Notes under the pieces: model-generated
The model's database searches: none
What the model was told of the DNA's origin: nothing
What the model saw: only the letters and a program-made list of their open reading frames with translations
Program-made: the position numbers and the translations under genes
Assembly (NCBI GenBank): GCA_965197395.1
Contig: OZ240205.1
Coordinates: 992,001 to 1,056,000, forward strand
Direction of reading: 5' to 3'
Origin: CAZYFH01 sp965197395
GTDB lineage: Bacteria; Acidobacteriota; Vicinamibacteria; Vicinamibacterales; UBA8438
DNA: 64,000 nucleotides
In this document: positions 44,069 to 53,277 of the stretch, one piece after another
Layout of the letters: each line of letters starts with the position of its first letter
Numbering within the stretch: the stretch's first letter is position 1

Positions 44069-45814
44069 CTAGTAGCCGATGACCTGCCCGTCCTTGCGCG
44101 GGTCGGTGCCGCCGTGCAGCATGCCCGTCTCCGGGTTGATCAGGATCGCCTGGTAGCCGCCCATGCCTCCGCCGCCCTGTCGCTGGACGGAGTGCCCCAT
44201 CGCCTCGAGCCGCGCGATGACGGCATCGGTCACGCCGGGCTCGACGGCGAGCGTCCCACTGGGCTCACGGCTCGGGCTATGCCGCACGCGCGCAGCATCC
44301 CCCGCCTCCTGCAAGTTCATGCCGAAATCGATGATGTTCGACAGCACCTGCCAGTGACCCTGCGGCTGCATCGGCCCACCCATCACGCCGAAGGAGAGCC
44401 AGGGCTTGCCGTCTTTCGTGACGAACGCCGGCATGTTGGTGTGCAGCGACCGCTTGTGCGGCTCGAGCGAGTTGAGATGCCCCGCCTCGAGCGAGAACCC
44501 GGACCCCCGATTCTGGAGCGCGAAGCCGAGGTCGCCCGGCACCACCTTCGAGCCGAATCCGCCGAAGATGCTCTCGATGAGCGAGATCGCGTTGCGGTCC
44601 TTGTCGACCACGGTGAGATACACCGTGTCGCTGTGTTCGTAGGGATTCCCCGGCGTGACACGCTGGGCGGCACGCGAGCCGTCGATCAGCCGGCGACGCG
44701 CCGCCGCATACGGCTTGGAGATGAGCTGCTCGGTCGGGAGCTCGTTGGCGTCGGCGTCGGCCACAAAGGTGTTGCGGTCGGCCCAGACGAGCTTCTTGGC
44801 CTCGGTGAACAGGTGAATCGAATCGGCCGTGTTGTGGCCCATCGCCGCGATATCGTATCCCTCCATGATGTTCAGGATCATCAGCGCCAGGATCCCGGAG
44901 CTGTTTGGCGGGATTTCCCAGACGTCGTAGCCCCGGTAGCTGGTGCTCACCGGCTCGACCCAGGCCGAGGCGTGGTCCTCGAAATCGGGCATGGTGAAAT
45001 AGCCGCCGTTGGCCTCGCTGAACGCCACGATGCGCCGGGCGATATCCCCGCGGTAGAAGGCGTCCCGGCCCCCGCGGGCGATCGCTTCGTAGGTCGCGGC
45101 GAGCCCCGGGTTCCTGAATACCTCACCGGCGCGTGGCGGCCGTCCGTTGGGAAGGTAGGTTTTGGCCGAATCGGGCCACTCCGCCAGCGAGCGCTCGGAG
45201 CCAGCCCACTGGCGCTGGATGATCTCGCTGACCGGGAAGCCGTCTCGGGCGTACCCGATAGCCGGCCGCAGCACGTCCGCGAAGTCCATCGTCCCGAACC
45301 GCTCAAGCAGCTGATCCCACCCGTCGACGGCGCCGGGCACGGTCCACGTCAGCGGACCCGCACCGGGCATACGGTCGAGCCCTTGCCGCGTCAACGTCTC
45401 GCGGCTGATCTCGTACGGCGCCCGACCGGTGGCGTTCAACCCGTAGAGCTGCTCCGTCTCGGCGTCCCAGACGATGGCGAAGAGATCGCCGCCAACACCG
45501 TTCATGTGCGGCTCGACCAGACCCAGGACCGCGTTCACGGCCACCGCCGCGTCGATGGCGTTCCCCCCCGCCTTGAGGATGTCGATGCCGACCTGGGCGG
45601 CGAGCGGCTGGCTTGCCGCCACCATCCCATGCGGGGCCATGACCTCGGACCGACTACCGTGCGGGCTGCGCGCGGGCCGGCCGTAGCCGTGGCCGAGCGC
45701 TTGTTCCTGGGCACGCGCCGTGTCGCCAGCGCCAAGGACGATCGTGGCAACGACGCCCGCCAAGGCGACCACCGTCCAGCGACCGTGTCGCCGAGTACGC
45801 GCCTGCTGCAGCAT
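44069..45814 (-). CDS. ggt: Gamma-glutamyltransferase
   Basis: I choose the ATG at 45814 because AGAAGGGG lies six bases upstream; a TTG seven codons earlier is in frame. The 581-residue precursor has a signal peptide and the Ntn-hydrolase proenzyme pattern: 'GMVAASQPLAAQVGIDILKA' and 'GGNAIDAAVAVNAVLGLVEP' in the large subunit, and 'HSDTVYLTVVDKDRNAISLI' at the autocleavage site, where the Thr becomes the N-terminal nucleophile of the small subunit. It cleaves glutathione and other gamma-glutamyl compounds in the periplasm. The terminal 'GGTDPRKDGQVIGY' is typical. Confidence 0.93.
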   Translation of the reverse strand: MLQQARTRRHGRWTVVALAGVVATIVLGAGDTARAQEQALGHGYGRPARSPHGSRSEVMAPHGMVAASQPLAAQVGIDILKAGGNAIDAAVAVNAVLGLVEPHMNGVGGDLFAIVWDAETEQLYGLNATGRAPYEISRETLTRQGLDRMPGAGPLTWTVPGAVDGWDQLLERFGTMDFADVLRPAIGYARDGFPVSEIIQRQWAGSERSLAEWPDSAKTYLPNGRPPRAGEVFRNPGLAATYEAIARGGRDAFYRGDIARRIVAFSEANGGYFTMPDFEDHASAWVEPVSTSYRGYDVWEIPPNSSGILALMILNIMEGYDIAAMGHNTADSIHLFTEAKKLVWADRNTFVADADANELPTEQLISKPYAAARRRLIDGSRAAQRVTPGNPYEHSDTVYLTVVDKDRNAISLIESIFGGFGSKVVPGDLGFALQNRGSGFSLEAGHLNSLEPHKRSLHTNMPAFVTKDGKPWLSFGVMGGPMQPQGHWQVLSNIIDFGMNLQEAGDAARVRHSPSREPSGTLAVEPGVTDAVIARLEAMGHSVQRQGGGGMGGYQAILINPETGMLHGGTDPRKDGQVIGY

Positions 45815-46031
45815 GCAAGACCCCTTCTGGTTCAATCGAGTCTCGCTATTGTAGCCGGCGGCGTTCGGCGACGATAGGTCGAGTGACCGGTATGATCGGT
45901 CGAATCCCCCGCGTCCGGTGGCCGTCGGCTACGCGCGCCAGCTCAATCGTCGGCTGACCGCCGACGCCGCGGAGCGACAACACGCCGCGGCCTGCCAAAC
46001 CGTCGGCGACGCATTGATTGCGCGGCGTGCC

Positions 46032-48570
46032 TCACAGCGACAGCTGGAACGTCATGCCGAACGACCGCTCGATGTAGTTGCTAAAGCGGCCGAAGGCCAG
46101 CGAGTCCATGTTCCGCTGGACGTCGCGCGGCACGTCGTACTCGAACACGTGATACAGCCGCACGCCGACCCGTGCGTCGAACCCGCGAATAGATACCGGC
46201 CGTTGGACGTCGAGATCGAACACCCACACGGTGGGAAACCGCCCACCGCGGTTGCGCATCCCCACAAAAGTCCTGATCCTCGTTCACGATCGAGTAAGGG
46301 AAACCCTGCCGCACCTCCAGGACGGGGGCCACACGCCAGGAGCGCACGTCGAACGCTCCCCTGAACAAGACGCGGTTCCGCGTGTCGGTCCCGGTCAGCG
46401 AGAACTCGTTCGGCCGGACGATCGGGTTCCGGAAGTTCCCAAAGAACTCGTCGAATACGTTGAGGTCGCCCTGCGACCGGGAGCGCACGTAGCTCACGTT
46501 CATCTCATGACGCCCGAGCAGCAGGCGTGATGTCAGCTCCAGCTCCCAGTACCGGGAATCGCCGTCGGTATCCAGCTGCAGGACGCCGGCCCCTCCAGGT
46601 CCGGTTGAGCCGGTGCCCGCGCGGCCGGACAGGAGCGGCTTCAGGATGAACTCGTCGTCCGCGGTGCGCCGCATGAAGTGCACCTTGCCGAACACACCGT
46701 CGACGAAGGTGTGGAAGTACTCCACGTTCCAGATAAAACTCGACGGCGTGTCCAACGCCGCAAGCTGGTGGGTGAACGCGGTCACGCTCCGAATCGTGGC
46801 GCCATCGCGTGCAAAGCGAGTAACGGTGGGCGACTCGTAGGACTCGAACGCCTTGACGTTCAAGGGGGTCTCTGGGAAGAAGAGGCCGGCGCCACCACGA
46901 AACACCCCGGACCCGTCGGGCAAGATGCTGTACACAGCGCCCGCCCGGGGTGCGACGTTGAGGCCTTTCAGGACGCCATTGCGGTCGACGCGGGCGCCGA
47001 CCTCGAGCAGGAGACGATCGTTCATCCGCCAGCGATCCTGCGCAAAGATACCGATGTCGGTGCTGGCGACGTCCTGTACGCTCGGCTGCCCATAGGTAAT
47101 CCGCTGGCTGAGCGTACCGTCGGCGCGACGCACCTCGACCGGCCGGCTCACGCTCGCGCCGGCGAAGCCAGCGTGCAGCAGATCGAACCCGACCTTGAAC
47201 ACGTGGTCCCCGGCCCAGTTCGGGCGCTGGACGGCGATCGATTCGCTCAGCTGGATGGTGCGCGCCTCGCGATGCTGATCGTTGAAGAAGTTGCCGCTGT
47301 TGACATCGGGCTGCAACACCATCGGCCGCGCGCCCTGGCCGTAGATGTCGACATCGAGACGCTTGAACGCCACGTTCGTCTGGAGAAACGCCGCCGAGGA
47401 GAGGATTGCCGTATCGGAGACAGCCAGGTGGTATCCGCGTTGACGGAAGCTCGGCGTCACCTCGCGAGGCGTGAAGGTGTTCACGTTGATGTGCTCGATG
47501 TCTCTCGGAAAGACCGAGAGGGTCGCCTGGACGTGGTGGCGGTCGCCGACGTCGGCATCGATCTGGGTGAAGGAGTCGAACGCCTCCAGCCGGTTGTCGC
47601 TGCTGATCTCCGGCCGGACGGGGACTTTCGTCTTGACGACGCGATAGTGGAAGCTCTGTGCGAGGTGGGCGCGGCCGGCCTTCAATGGTCCGCTGAGTGA
47701 CACACGCGGCCTGAACTTCCCGATGCCACGCAGCGTCGAGTCGCGGAAGCGAAGAGACGGAAAGAAGTTGGTGATCGTCCACTTCCATTCATCCGTCCCG
47801 CGTCTGGTCTCGACCTCGCTCACGCCGGCCGAGAATCCCCCGTACTCCGCAGCATACGGGTTAGGGAGCAACCTGACCGTATCGACCGCGTCGTCTGGAA
47901 GCGTGGTCCCGAACTCTCCAGTGACGGGATCGGAGACGTTGACGCTGTTGACGCGCAGGCTGGTCTGCGTCGCCTGACCGCCCTTGACACTGAGCCGACC
48001 GTTGAGCCCCCGCACGACTCCCGGCAACAGTGGCAGCAACGCGTCGAAGTTCTCGCCGCGCACCGGCAACAGGTCGACGAGCTCGCCCTCGAGCGACTCG
48101 ACCAACATGCCCGTGTCGAGCACCTCCCGCGGCTCACCCGCATCGGCAACCACGTCAATGCCCTCCTCGAGGGACGCCACCGCCAGGTTGAAGTTGACGT
48201 CCATCGTGGGGCCGGCGTCGATTGTTACGGCGGGCTCAACCGCGTCGGCAAAGCCCTCGAGAGATGCCGTGAGCGTGAACGTGCCCGCGGGCAGTCCGGA
48301 CAGCTCGTAGCCTCCCTGGTTGTCGGAGATCGCCTCGGCGACAATCGCGCCGCTCACCGGGTCCCTCACCCTCACCGTCACACCGGGAAGCACGACGGCC
48401 GAGTCGAGGATGGTCGTGACGCCCCGGACGGTGCCGCGGTCTTGTGCGGCGCCGGTGCGCTCGAGGGCGCCGGCCCGCTCGGCCGGAAGGACCGTCAGAC
48501 CAACGATGAGGAACAAGAGTCCACGAACGGAACAGTAGGGGCGGCAACGCGACCGGCTGGACACCCTCAC
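46032..48570 (-). CDS. TonB-dependent receptor-like outer-membrane protein with a one-base frameshift
   Basis: From 48570 the frame encodes a signal peptide, a carboxypeptidase-regulatory-like domain ('LSGLPAGTFTLTASLEGFAD'), a plug ('RGENFDALLPLLPGVVRGLN') and a barrel. Near 46265 the DNA has TTTT where TTT would keep the frame ('NEDQDF' then 'VGMRNRGGRF'). Without the extra T the protein continues to 'IERSFGMTFQLSL' at 46032, the expected phenylalanine-rich final strand, giving about 845 residues. As written it ends after 40 out-of-frame residues. Such receptors import or bind carbohydrates and peptides in Acidobacteria. The single homopolymer change may be a sequencing error. Confidence 0.8.
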
Positions 48571-48584
48571 GGTCCCGTCGGCGG

Positions 48585-50462
48585 CTAGGACACCGCCGCG
48601 GCGCCCGCCTGTCGGCGCACGGCCTCGATGATGTGAGACGCGGAGATGCCGAAGTGTTCGAGGAGGCGGTCCGGCGGTCCGCTTCGCGGCACCTGGCGCA
48701 CCGCGAGTCGATCGACCACGATGCCCGCCTCGGCGACTGCCTCGCTCACCGCGTCGCCCAGCCCGCCAGCGGCGTAGTGATCCTCGACCGTGATGAGTCG
48801 GGCCCCGGTCCGTTGCCCGGCAGCAACAAGCGTCGCGCGATCGATCGGCTGAACGGAATAGGCGTCGATGACGCCGGTGCGGATGCCGTCAGAGGCCAGC
48901 GCGTCATGCGCCGCGAGTGCCTCGAACACCGTGACGCCGGCCGCCACCACCGTCGCCACGTCGTCGGGGCTCTCGCGCAACACCTTGGAGCCGCCGATCT
49001 CGAATCGCTCCGCGGGCGCGTAGATGACCGGTGTCTTCGGGCGCGTCGTCCGGATATACGCCATCCCCAACGAGCCGGCGGCCGCGTGGACGAGGCGCTC
49101 AGCACTGACGGCGTCGCAGGGATAGAGGACCGCGCAATTCGGCACGGCGCGCATCATCGCGAGGTCTTCGAGGGCCATCTGCGACGGACCATCTTCACCG
49201 ATCGAGATGCCCGCGTGCGATCCAGCGAGCTTGATGTTCATCTGACCGATGCCCGCCATGCGAATGAAGTCCGATGCGCGCGTCAGAAAACAGGCGAACG
49301 TCGATGGGAACGGGATCGCGCCTCGGCTGGCGAGCCCCATCGCCGCGCCGACCATCACCTGCTCGGCGATGAACGTCTGATAGAAACGTTCCCCATGCGC
49401 GCGCTCGAATGTCTGGCTAAACGTGGAATTGCCGACGTCCGCGTCGAGCGCCACGACGCGCGAGTCGGCGCCGCCGAGCTCGGCGAGCGCCGCGCCATAG
49501 GCTTCGCGCGTGGCCACGCGGCTGCCGACCGTGTAGGTGGGCTGCGCCGGTGGCGCGGGTTGGGCACCGGCCCGACTGGCCGTTGAGCGTGGAGGCGCGG
49601 GAATGTCCGGAGCCGCGTGCCCGGGGGCGAGCTGGGCGTTGAGGGTCCGTAGCGTCTCGTCGAGGTCGGGGCCCGTGGCGACGGCCTTGCCGTGCGAGCC
49701 GACCAGGCCCTCCATCGAGGGAATCCCTTTGCCCTTGACCGTGCGGGCGAGGATCATCGTCGGTTGGCCCTCGGTGCGCGCGGCTTCCCGGTACGCGTCG
49801 AGGATCGCCGGAAGATCGTGACCGTCGATCGTGATCGCGTGCCATCCGAAGGCCCGCCACCGACCGGCGTAAGCCTCCAGATCGTCGCCCCACTGCGTCG
49901 CTCGGCTCTGACCGAAACCGTTCACGTCGGTGATACCGCAGAGGTTGTCGAGTCCGAAGTTCGCGCCCGCCTGGGCGGCCTCCCACACGGAGCCCTCGGC
50001 CGTCTCACCGTCGCCGATCAGCACGAACGTGCGAGCGCCAGACCCGATACGCCTGGCGTTGATTGCGAGGCCTATCGCCGCACAGATGCCCTGTCCCAAC
50101 GACCCGGTGGGAACATCGACGAACGGCAGCCTCGGGGTGGGGTGTCCCTCGAGATCGGAGTCGAGCTGCCTGAGCCTGAGCAGGTCGGCGCCTGCGACGA
50201 AACCGGCCTCCGCCCAGGCGGCATAGAGCAGCGGTGCAGCATGGCCCTTCGAGAGCACGAAGCGGTCGTTGTCGTCGTGTTGCGGGTCGCGCGGATCGAA
50301 ACGCATGTGGCCAAAGAACAGTCCGGCCACGAGGTCGGCTGCGGAACAGCAGCTCGATGGATGCCCGCTGCCCGCTTCGCTAGTCGCGCGAACTGACGCG
50401 ATACGCAGACGGGCGGCGATGTTCTGGAGAGCGGGAATATTGGACGCACGGTCACCTGACAC
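48585..50462 (-). CDS. tkt: Transketolase
   Basis: The GTG at 50462 follows GGGAGG. The 625-residue product shows the thiamine-diphosphate motif 'IGDGETAEGSVWEAAQAGAN' (G-D-G followed by ~27 residues to the Asn), 'SEAGSGHPSSCCSAADLVAG' and 'VLSKGHAAPLLYAAW' in the N-terminal domain, 'GEDGPSQMALEDLAMMRAVP' in the pyrimidine domain, and a complete C-terminal domain. It transfers two-carbon units in the pentose phosphate pathway. A Pro/Ala-rich linker (about 295-325) joins the first two domains, as in the animal-like/split transketolase lineage. Confidence 0.94.
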   Translation of the reverse strand: MSGDRASNIPALQNIAARLRIASVRATSEAGSGHPSSCCSAADLVAGLFFGHMRFDPRDPQHDDNDRFVLSKGHAAPLLYAAWAEAGFVAGADLLRLRQLDSDLEGHPTPRLPFVDVPTGSLGQGICAAIGLAINARRIGSGARTFVLIGDGETAEGSVWEAAQAGANFGLDNLCGITDVNGFGQSRATQWGDDLEAYAGRWRAFGWHAITIDGHDLPAILDAYREAARTEGQPTMILARTVKGKGIPSMEGLVGSHGKAVATGPDLDETLRTLNAQLAPGHAAPDIPAPPRSTASRAGAQPAPPAQPTYTVGSRVATREAYGAALAELGGADSRVVALDADVGNSTFSQTFERAHGERFYQTFIAEQVMVGAAMGLASRGAIPFPSTFACFLTRASDFIRMAGIGQMNIKLAGSHAGISIGEDGPSQMALEDLAMMRAVPNCAVLYPCDAVSAERLVHAAAGSLGMAYIRTTRPKTPVIYAPAERFEIGGSKVLRESPDDVATVVAAGVTVFEALAAHDALASDGIRTGVIDAYSVQPIDRATLVAAGQRTGARLITVEDHYAAGGLGDAVSEAVAEAGIVVDRLAVRQVPRSGPPDRLLEHFGISASHIIEAVRRQAGAAAVS

Positions 50463-50519
50463 GACTGCCTCCCGGCGCGGGCAAGTGTAACAAAGGTGGT
50501 GGGAGTCTTCGAGATACGC

Positions 50520-51992
50520 TCAACCGTCAGACAGCTCTCGAAGGGCAAGCGCATACACCGCAGCGTCGATCCCATGCTCCCGCGCCACACGGCTCTGGCA
50601 TGCGAGCGCGGAGATCGCGCGTGCGCGATACTCGGGGTCACCCGTGAGCCGCGCCAGACGCGCGAGGACACGGGCTGCCTCGCAGTTGAGGACAAACGGC
50701 CTGAGCGGTTCGCGGAGGAGCCCGATGTCGCCCTCCTTGGGAACGCGGTCGACGAACCCGCCGGCGGCGGCATCGTTCCAGAGCGCGCGCGCCGCATAAC
50801 GCATCAGCTCCTGCGCCATGTCGAGATAGGCATCCCGCTCGGTCGCGTCGTACAGGTCGAGAAGGGCGGCGCTGGCGCGTACCTGGTCAACCAGCAAGCC
50901 CCGGACACGGCCGCCGGTCTCCTCATCGGTCTGATGGGCAATGCCACCGCCACGCTCGTACGTGGCGAGCACCACGCGCTCCATCGTCGACGCGGCGAAC
51001 GCCAGTAGCGACGTGTCGCTCAGGATCAACGCCGCCCGCGTGAACGCCGCGGCCATCGTCGCGTTGCCGTCGGCGTAGACGGTGCGGTCGACGGACGGCG
51101 GCTCGAGCGCGTCGCGCTCCGAGCCGCTCATCACGCCGAAGTACGCCGCGTCGGCCTGCTGGCTCGCGTAGAACCCGCCAGTCTCCGGGTCGTCGACCAG
51201 CGTGCGGCGCACGTAGCCGATGAGGTGGACGGCCCGCTCGTGATGCCGCTCGGCCCCCGCGACGAAGAGCCGGAGCACGTCGGCATTGACGTCCAGCAGC
51301 TTCTCGACGCTCGGCTCCGACCAGTCAGAACCGGCGCAGTAACGGAAGACCCCGCCGTCGACCGGGTCATAGAGGCCGCCCCACGCGATGGCATCAAGCG
51401 TTCGAGGCACGATCGGCGCGAGCGCGTCGTCTCCCGCGTGGTGCACCACCGATGCCAGCTCAAGAGCCGCGGGATGGACCCGCTTCGGGGCCTGACCGAA
51501 TCCGCCGTGCTCGGCGTCGAACTGCGACGTGAGCTGCGTAGCCGCCCATGCCGCGATCGCGGGATCCGGCTCGGCGTCCGCCGGTCCTGTCGCCCCCCGC
51601 CCTTCGGGTGCATCGGCCCGGGCGGAGATGTCCTGACGCCGGGCGCGAAACGACTCCGACACGCGCGTCAGGAGCCCGCACATCCGCTCGGCCCGCACAT
51701 ACGTCTCGCCGCCGAGGAGGAGCCCGTCGGGGGTGAGGAACGCCGTCGTGGGCCAACCGCCCAGGTTGTACCGATCGTTGATGTCCGGACGGGCGTCCGC
51801 ATCGACGCGAACGGGGACGAAGCGCTCCCGGATGAGGTCGGCAACACCAGGGTCGGCATACGTGTCGCGCGCCATGGCAACCGACCACGGACACCACTTC
51901 GTACTGAGGGCGAGCAGTACGGGTATCCCCTCGGCGCGCGCCCGGGCAAACGCGTCGGCGCCCCATTCCAGCCACTGGACGGCGTCGGCCAT
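50520..51992 (-). CDS. DUF255/thioredoxin-domain protein (YyaL-like), short form
   Basis: The 490-residue product starts with a thioredoxin-like domain with 'LLALSTKWCPWSVAMARDTY', where the usual C-H-W-C of DUF255 is C-P-W-S (34-37), so the second cysteine is missing. An (alpha/alpha) helical domain follows ('WGGLYDPVDGGVFRYCAGSD'). Typical YyaL/SSP411 proteins are about 650-700 residues, so this is a shortened branch. The function of the family is not established. The hairpin repeat at 51999 lies directly before the start codon. Confidence 0.8.
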   Translation of the reverse strand: MADAVQWLEWGADAFARARAEGIPVLLALSTKWCPWSVAMARDTYADPGVADLIRERFVPVRVDADARPDINDRYNLGGWPTTAFLTPDGLLLGGETYVRAERMCGLLTRVSESFRARRQDISARADAPEGRGATGPADAEPDPAIAAWAATQLTSQFDAEHGGFGQAPKRVHPAALELASVVHHAGDDALAPIVPRTLDAIAWGGLYDPVDGGVFRYCAGSDWSEPSVEKLLDVNADVLRLFVAGAERHHERAVHLIGYVRRTLVDDPETGGFYASQQADAAYFGVMSGSERDALEPPSVDRTVYADGNATMAAAFTRAALILSDTSLLAFAASTMERVVLATYERGGGIAHQTDEETGGRVRGLLVDQVRASAALLDLYDATERDAYLDMAQELMRYAARALWNDAAAGGFVDRVPKEGDIGLLREPLRPFVLNCEAARVLARLARLTGDPEYRARAISALACQSRVAREHGIDAAVYALALRELSDG

Positions 51993-51998
51993 CTGTTC

Positions 51999-52022
51999 TT
52001 AGATGGGGCTTCGCCCAAGCCC
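51999..52022 (-). repeat. GGGGCTTCGCCC hairpin, solitary copy
   Basis: Read on the minus strand, GGGCTTGGGCGAAGCCCCATCTAAG matches the end of the 94-bp repeats (GGGGCGAAGCCCCGTCTAAG). It ends seven bases before the start codon of the DUF255 gene, in the same direction. Confidence 0.65.
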
Positions 52023-52039
52023 CCCGCCCGCCCGGGTCG

Positions 52040-52504
52040 CTACACCTCGGCGATGTCGGCCTTGATGTCGAGGTCGATGCACCCGCGTACGCTGTTCGCC
52101 GCCGGGCAGCTCGTGGGGTGCTTCGCGACGGCGCGCTCGGCGGCCTCGCGCTTGTCCTTCGGGATTTTCAGATCGTACCGCACGCGGATCCGCGTGATGC
52201 GGAGCACCTTGTCAATTGCCTCGATGTCGCCCTCCACCGTTGCCTTGATCGTGTCGGGAGTTGCGGGAATTTCGCGCACTTCCAGTGCGCGTGCCAGGGT
52301 GCCGAGCAGTCAACCGCCGACGGCGCCGATCATGTAGTCGAGGGTCGCCGGGACCTCCTCGTCGGGTTCGATCCCGTAGAACTTCTTGATGCCGCCGTGA
52401 ACCCCGAAGCGAATCGGATCCTCGAACCCGTCGAGCCACGCCTGTCGCACCGGGCCCTTGACCCGCTCGATACGCATCCGGCTGGTGTGAACGACCTCTG
52501 CCAT
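52040..52504 (-). CDS. OsmC-like selenoprotein (in-frame UGA = selenocysteine 65)
   Basis: GGAG precedes the ATG at 52504. The first 64 residues are the OsmC N-terminal domain ('MRIERVKGPVRQAWLDGFED', 'VPATLDYMIGAVGG'). A TGA at 52312-52310 follows, and the same frame continues 'LLGTLARALEVREIPATPDT' to 'IDLDIKADIAEV' at 52040. OsmC proteins have the peroxidatic cysteine exactly here ('GG-C-L-x-GTLA'), and the second cysteine is retained in 'AKHPTSCPAANSV'. A SECIS-like hairpin lies 19 bases after the UGA. OsmC enzymes reduce organic hydroperoxides; selenocysteine in this family has been reported from marine metagenomes. Read conventionally, the gene splits into two short pieces. Confidence 0.9.
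52274..52290 (-). promoter_or_regulatory. SECIS-like hairpin of the OsmC gene
   Basis: On the minus strand GCGCACTGGAAGTGCGC is a perfect 7-bp stem with the loop GGA. The loop starts 26 bases after the UGA and opens with GG, both as in bacterial SECIS elements. It lies within the coding sequence, as bacterial SECIS elements do. Confidence 0.75.
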
Positions 52505-52562
52505 GTGGGCGGACTCCTTTCCCCGGTCTAACTAGCTCGCTCCGATGCTACAATCATCGGCC

Positions 52563-53171
52563 ATGCCAGAGTCAAGGTCGTTGTTGGCGAGTCTGTGCGT
52601 TGTTGCCGTGTTGGTGGCCGTTGGGTGCGGTGCCGGGCCCGCGATGGAGCCTGCCGCGGAACCGACTCCGGCCGAACCCCCGGCTGAGGCGGCACCGGCT
52701 CCGGCCGCGAGCATGCAGGACGACGCCGGCCCCGAGGGGGTGCGGAACTACACGCGCGTCGACGCGACCGTCGCGTGCGCCGGCGCCACACCTCCGGAAG
52801 TCATGGCAGAGCTGAAGGAGTATGGCTTCGCCACCGTCATCAACTTCCGGACCGAGGGCGAGCGCGGCGCCACGGTCGCCGATGGGCGAGCGGCGGCCGA
52901 GGCTGCCGGGCTCACATACATCCACTTGCCTTTCCGCGAGCCGAGCGCCGAGGTGACCGAGGCGTTTCTCGAGGCTGTTGCCGACCCGGCGAATCAGCCG
53001 ACATATATTCACTGCGGGTCGGCCAACAGGGTCGGCGCGATGTGGCTGATCAAGCGCGTCGTCCAGGACGGATACTCCGTCGCGGACGCGACCGCCGAGG
53101 CGGAGGCGATCGGCCTCAGTAGCGAAGGTCTCCGGGCGTTCGCGCTCGACTACGTCGGCGCCGGCGGATAG
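52563..53171 (+). CDS. Protein-tyrosine-phosphatase-like lipoprotein
   Basis: The ATG at 52563 opens a 202-residue protein with a lipobox ending in 'VAVGC' (about residue 22), a long Pro/Ala/Glu linker (about 25-55), and a small phosphatase domain. The catalytic P-loop H-C-x5-R is seen in 'THYIHCGSANRVG'-like sequence ('YIHCGSANRVGAMW'), and 'ELKEYGFATVINFRTEGERG' is the typical DSP/Blh-like opening. Members also include beta-lactamase-hydrolase-like proteins with phosphatase folds. It is divergent from the OsmC-like gene with about 58 bases between starts. Confidence 0.82.
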   Translation: MPESRSLLASLCVVAVLVAVGCGAGPAMEPAAEPTPAEPPAEAAPAPAASMQDDAGPEGVRNYTRVDATVACAGATPPEVMAELKEYGFATVINFRTEGERGATVADGRAAAEAAGLTYIHLPFREPSAEVTEAFLEAVADPANQPTYIHCGSANRVGAMWLIKRVVQDGYSVADATAEAEAIGLSSEGLRAFALDYVGAGG

Positions 53172-53277
53172 CCGCCCGGGTCGTGCGCCGGGGCTGGGCG
53201 TTCTCGTGCCGCCTCCTGATCCTCGCGTCCCACGCGAAGACCCGCCGGGCGCGCGCGTGTCTCCGAACGTCGGCGAC

